This document shows positions 12,065-12,797 of a stretch of 12,797 nt of DNA, piece after piece (positions within the stretch are counted from its first letter, which is position 1; each line of letters opens with the position of its first letter). The notes below the pieces were generated by a model, which saw only the letters and a list, made by a program, of their open reading frames with translations, searched no databases and was not told where the DNA came from. The position numbers and the translations under genes were made by a program. The stretch is taken from NCBI GenBank assembly GCA_902489215.1, contig CABTZE010000046.1:1-12797 (forward strand), in the 5' to 3' direction. The DNA is from an uncultured Brevibacterium sp. (lineage in GTDB: Bacteria > Actinomycetota > Actinomycetes > Actinomycetales > Brevibacteriaceae).

Positions 12065-12797
12065 TGTAGCTTCTCAGCGCGGATGATCCACGTGTCCGCC
12101 CGCATGCGCACACCCAGGCCGATTGCGCGGAAGGCCACGAAGCCGATGACAAAGCAGGCCCACAGCACCACAATGCTCGGCCACAGGGCTTCGGCCGTGA
12201 ACGCAAGGACTGCGAAGCCGGCGCAGGCGCCCACTTGGGCGAGCGCCAGGTAGCGGGCATCCTCTGCCCCCATGAGGATGCCGTCGATTGTGAAGACATA
12301 GCCGGCCAGCGGCAGGCTGATGGCCAGCACGATGACCAGCTGCAGGGTGATGTCGATGACCTGCGAGTCAGACGTGAAGAAGCGCCCCACCCACGGTGAG
12401 ACCGCGGCGAGGAGTACCCCGACAATACAGCCGAAGCCCACTCCCCACAGCACCAGGCGGCGGTTGACGGCGTGAACCATCGCCCGGTCGCGCCTGCCGA
12501 TCTGCAGGCCTACGAGAGCCTGACCCGCAATGGCCAGCGAATCAAGCACGAGCGCCAGAGAATTGAAGAGCGTCTGCGCAATCTGCAGGGCGGCGAGTTC
12601 AGCCGTGCCGCGAACGGCAGCGAGGCTCACCAGGATGATGAGCGCGGTCCGCAGAGCCGCATTGCGCAGCAGCAGCCATCCGGAAGTGCGGGCGGCAAAC
12701 AGCACACCCGCCCAGTCGGGCCGCAGACTCGCTCCATAGCGGGCTGCCGCGCGAAACGCGATAACCGCGTACACGGTGCACATAAGCCCGTGGGCGA
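12061..12797 (-). CDS. MATE family efflux transporter, C-terminal part (DinF-like), partial at window end
   Basis: The C-terminal 244 residues of a multidrug and toxic compound extrusion (MATE) transporter, which exports cations in exchange for H+ or Na+. The frame is open to the window edge, so the N-terminal part lies outside and the internal ATG at 12783 is not the true start. Several transmembrane helices alternate with loops. Recognisable are LQIGRRDRAMVHAVNRR after an ALVG helix and the block TIDGILMGAEDARYLALAQ, typical of the DinF/MATE C-terminal half. It is the first gene seen of an operon with the GNAT and thioesterase genes and overlaps the former by four bases. Substrate unknown. 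Confidence 0.85.
   Translation of the reverse strand, partial: AHGLMCTVYAVIAFRAAARYGASLRPDWAGVLFAARTSGWLLLRNAALRTALIILVSLAAVRGTAELAALQIAQTLFNSLALVLDSLAIAGQALVGLQIGRRDRAMVHAVNRRLVLWGVGFGCIVGVLLAAVSPWVGRFFTSDSQVIDITLQLVIVLAISLPLAGYVFTIDGILMGAEDARYLALAQVGACAGFAVLAFTAEALWPSIVVLWACFVIGFVAFRAIGLGVRMRADTWIIRAEKLQ

Noticed and set aside
1..12797. CRISPR array, tRNA, rRNA or insertion sequence
   Set aside because: No regularly spaced repeats, no tRNA T-loop/acceptor pattern, no rRNA-like sequence and no transposase motif were seen on either strand.

Overview
The window is high-GC DNA from a Gram-positive actinobacterium. The evidence is GC-rich codon use, frequent GTG starts, an LPxTG-type sorting signal, a lipoprotein box, and the actinobacterial type of surface-anchored-repeat ABC transporter. 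Corynebacterium-, Actinomyces- or Cutibacterium-like lineages fit; the species cannot be told from this sequence alone.

Layout. Positions 1-600 hold two small minus-strand genes with visibly lower GC: a single-pass membrane peptide (61-231) and, just upstream, a small protein gene broken by one extra base in a run of six C (249-597). Positions 598-1123 have no convincing gene but are dense in inverted repeats, including a bulged hairpin whose entire 8-base loop is complementary to a segment just downstream. Positions 1124-9390 are one minus-strand operon of seven genes, each overlapping the next by 4 or 8 bases. A 197-bp divergent intergenic region (9391-9587) with repeated short motifs separates it from a plus-strand class I/II aminotransferase (9588-10742). 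A 19-bp-stem bidirectional terminator (10782-10821) follows. A second minus-strand operon then encodes a MATE transporter (cut by the window end), a GNAT acetyltransferase and a double-hotdog thioesterase.

The seven-gene operon is the centre of interest. In order of transcription it encodes: a 750-aa LPRTG wall-anchored protein with two surface-repeat domains; a ZnuA/TroA-like metal-binding lipoprotein carrying the same repeat module; a secreted protein with one repeat domain and a C-terminal membrane anchor; an ABC ATPase; an ABC-3 family permease; a second membrane-anchored surface protein with a degenerate repeat; and a membrane-anchored lytic transglycosylase. The core matches what protein-family resources call the anchored repeat-type ABC transporter (TIGR03769-TIGR03773). 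The families are named, but as far as I know the function is not established. Four intact copies carry an HxHxxW-x-F-[TS]-K-P-G-x-Y signature, placed successively in the wall, on a membrane stalk and on the substrate-binding lipoprotein. I infer a metal relay through the envelope, similar in layout to the heme relay of Isd/NEAT systems. In the substrate-binding protein the two halves of the repeat module appear in swapped order, which looks like a circular permutation.
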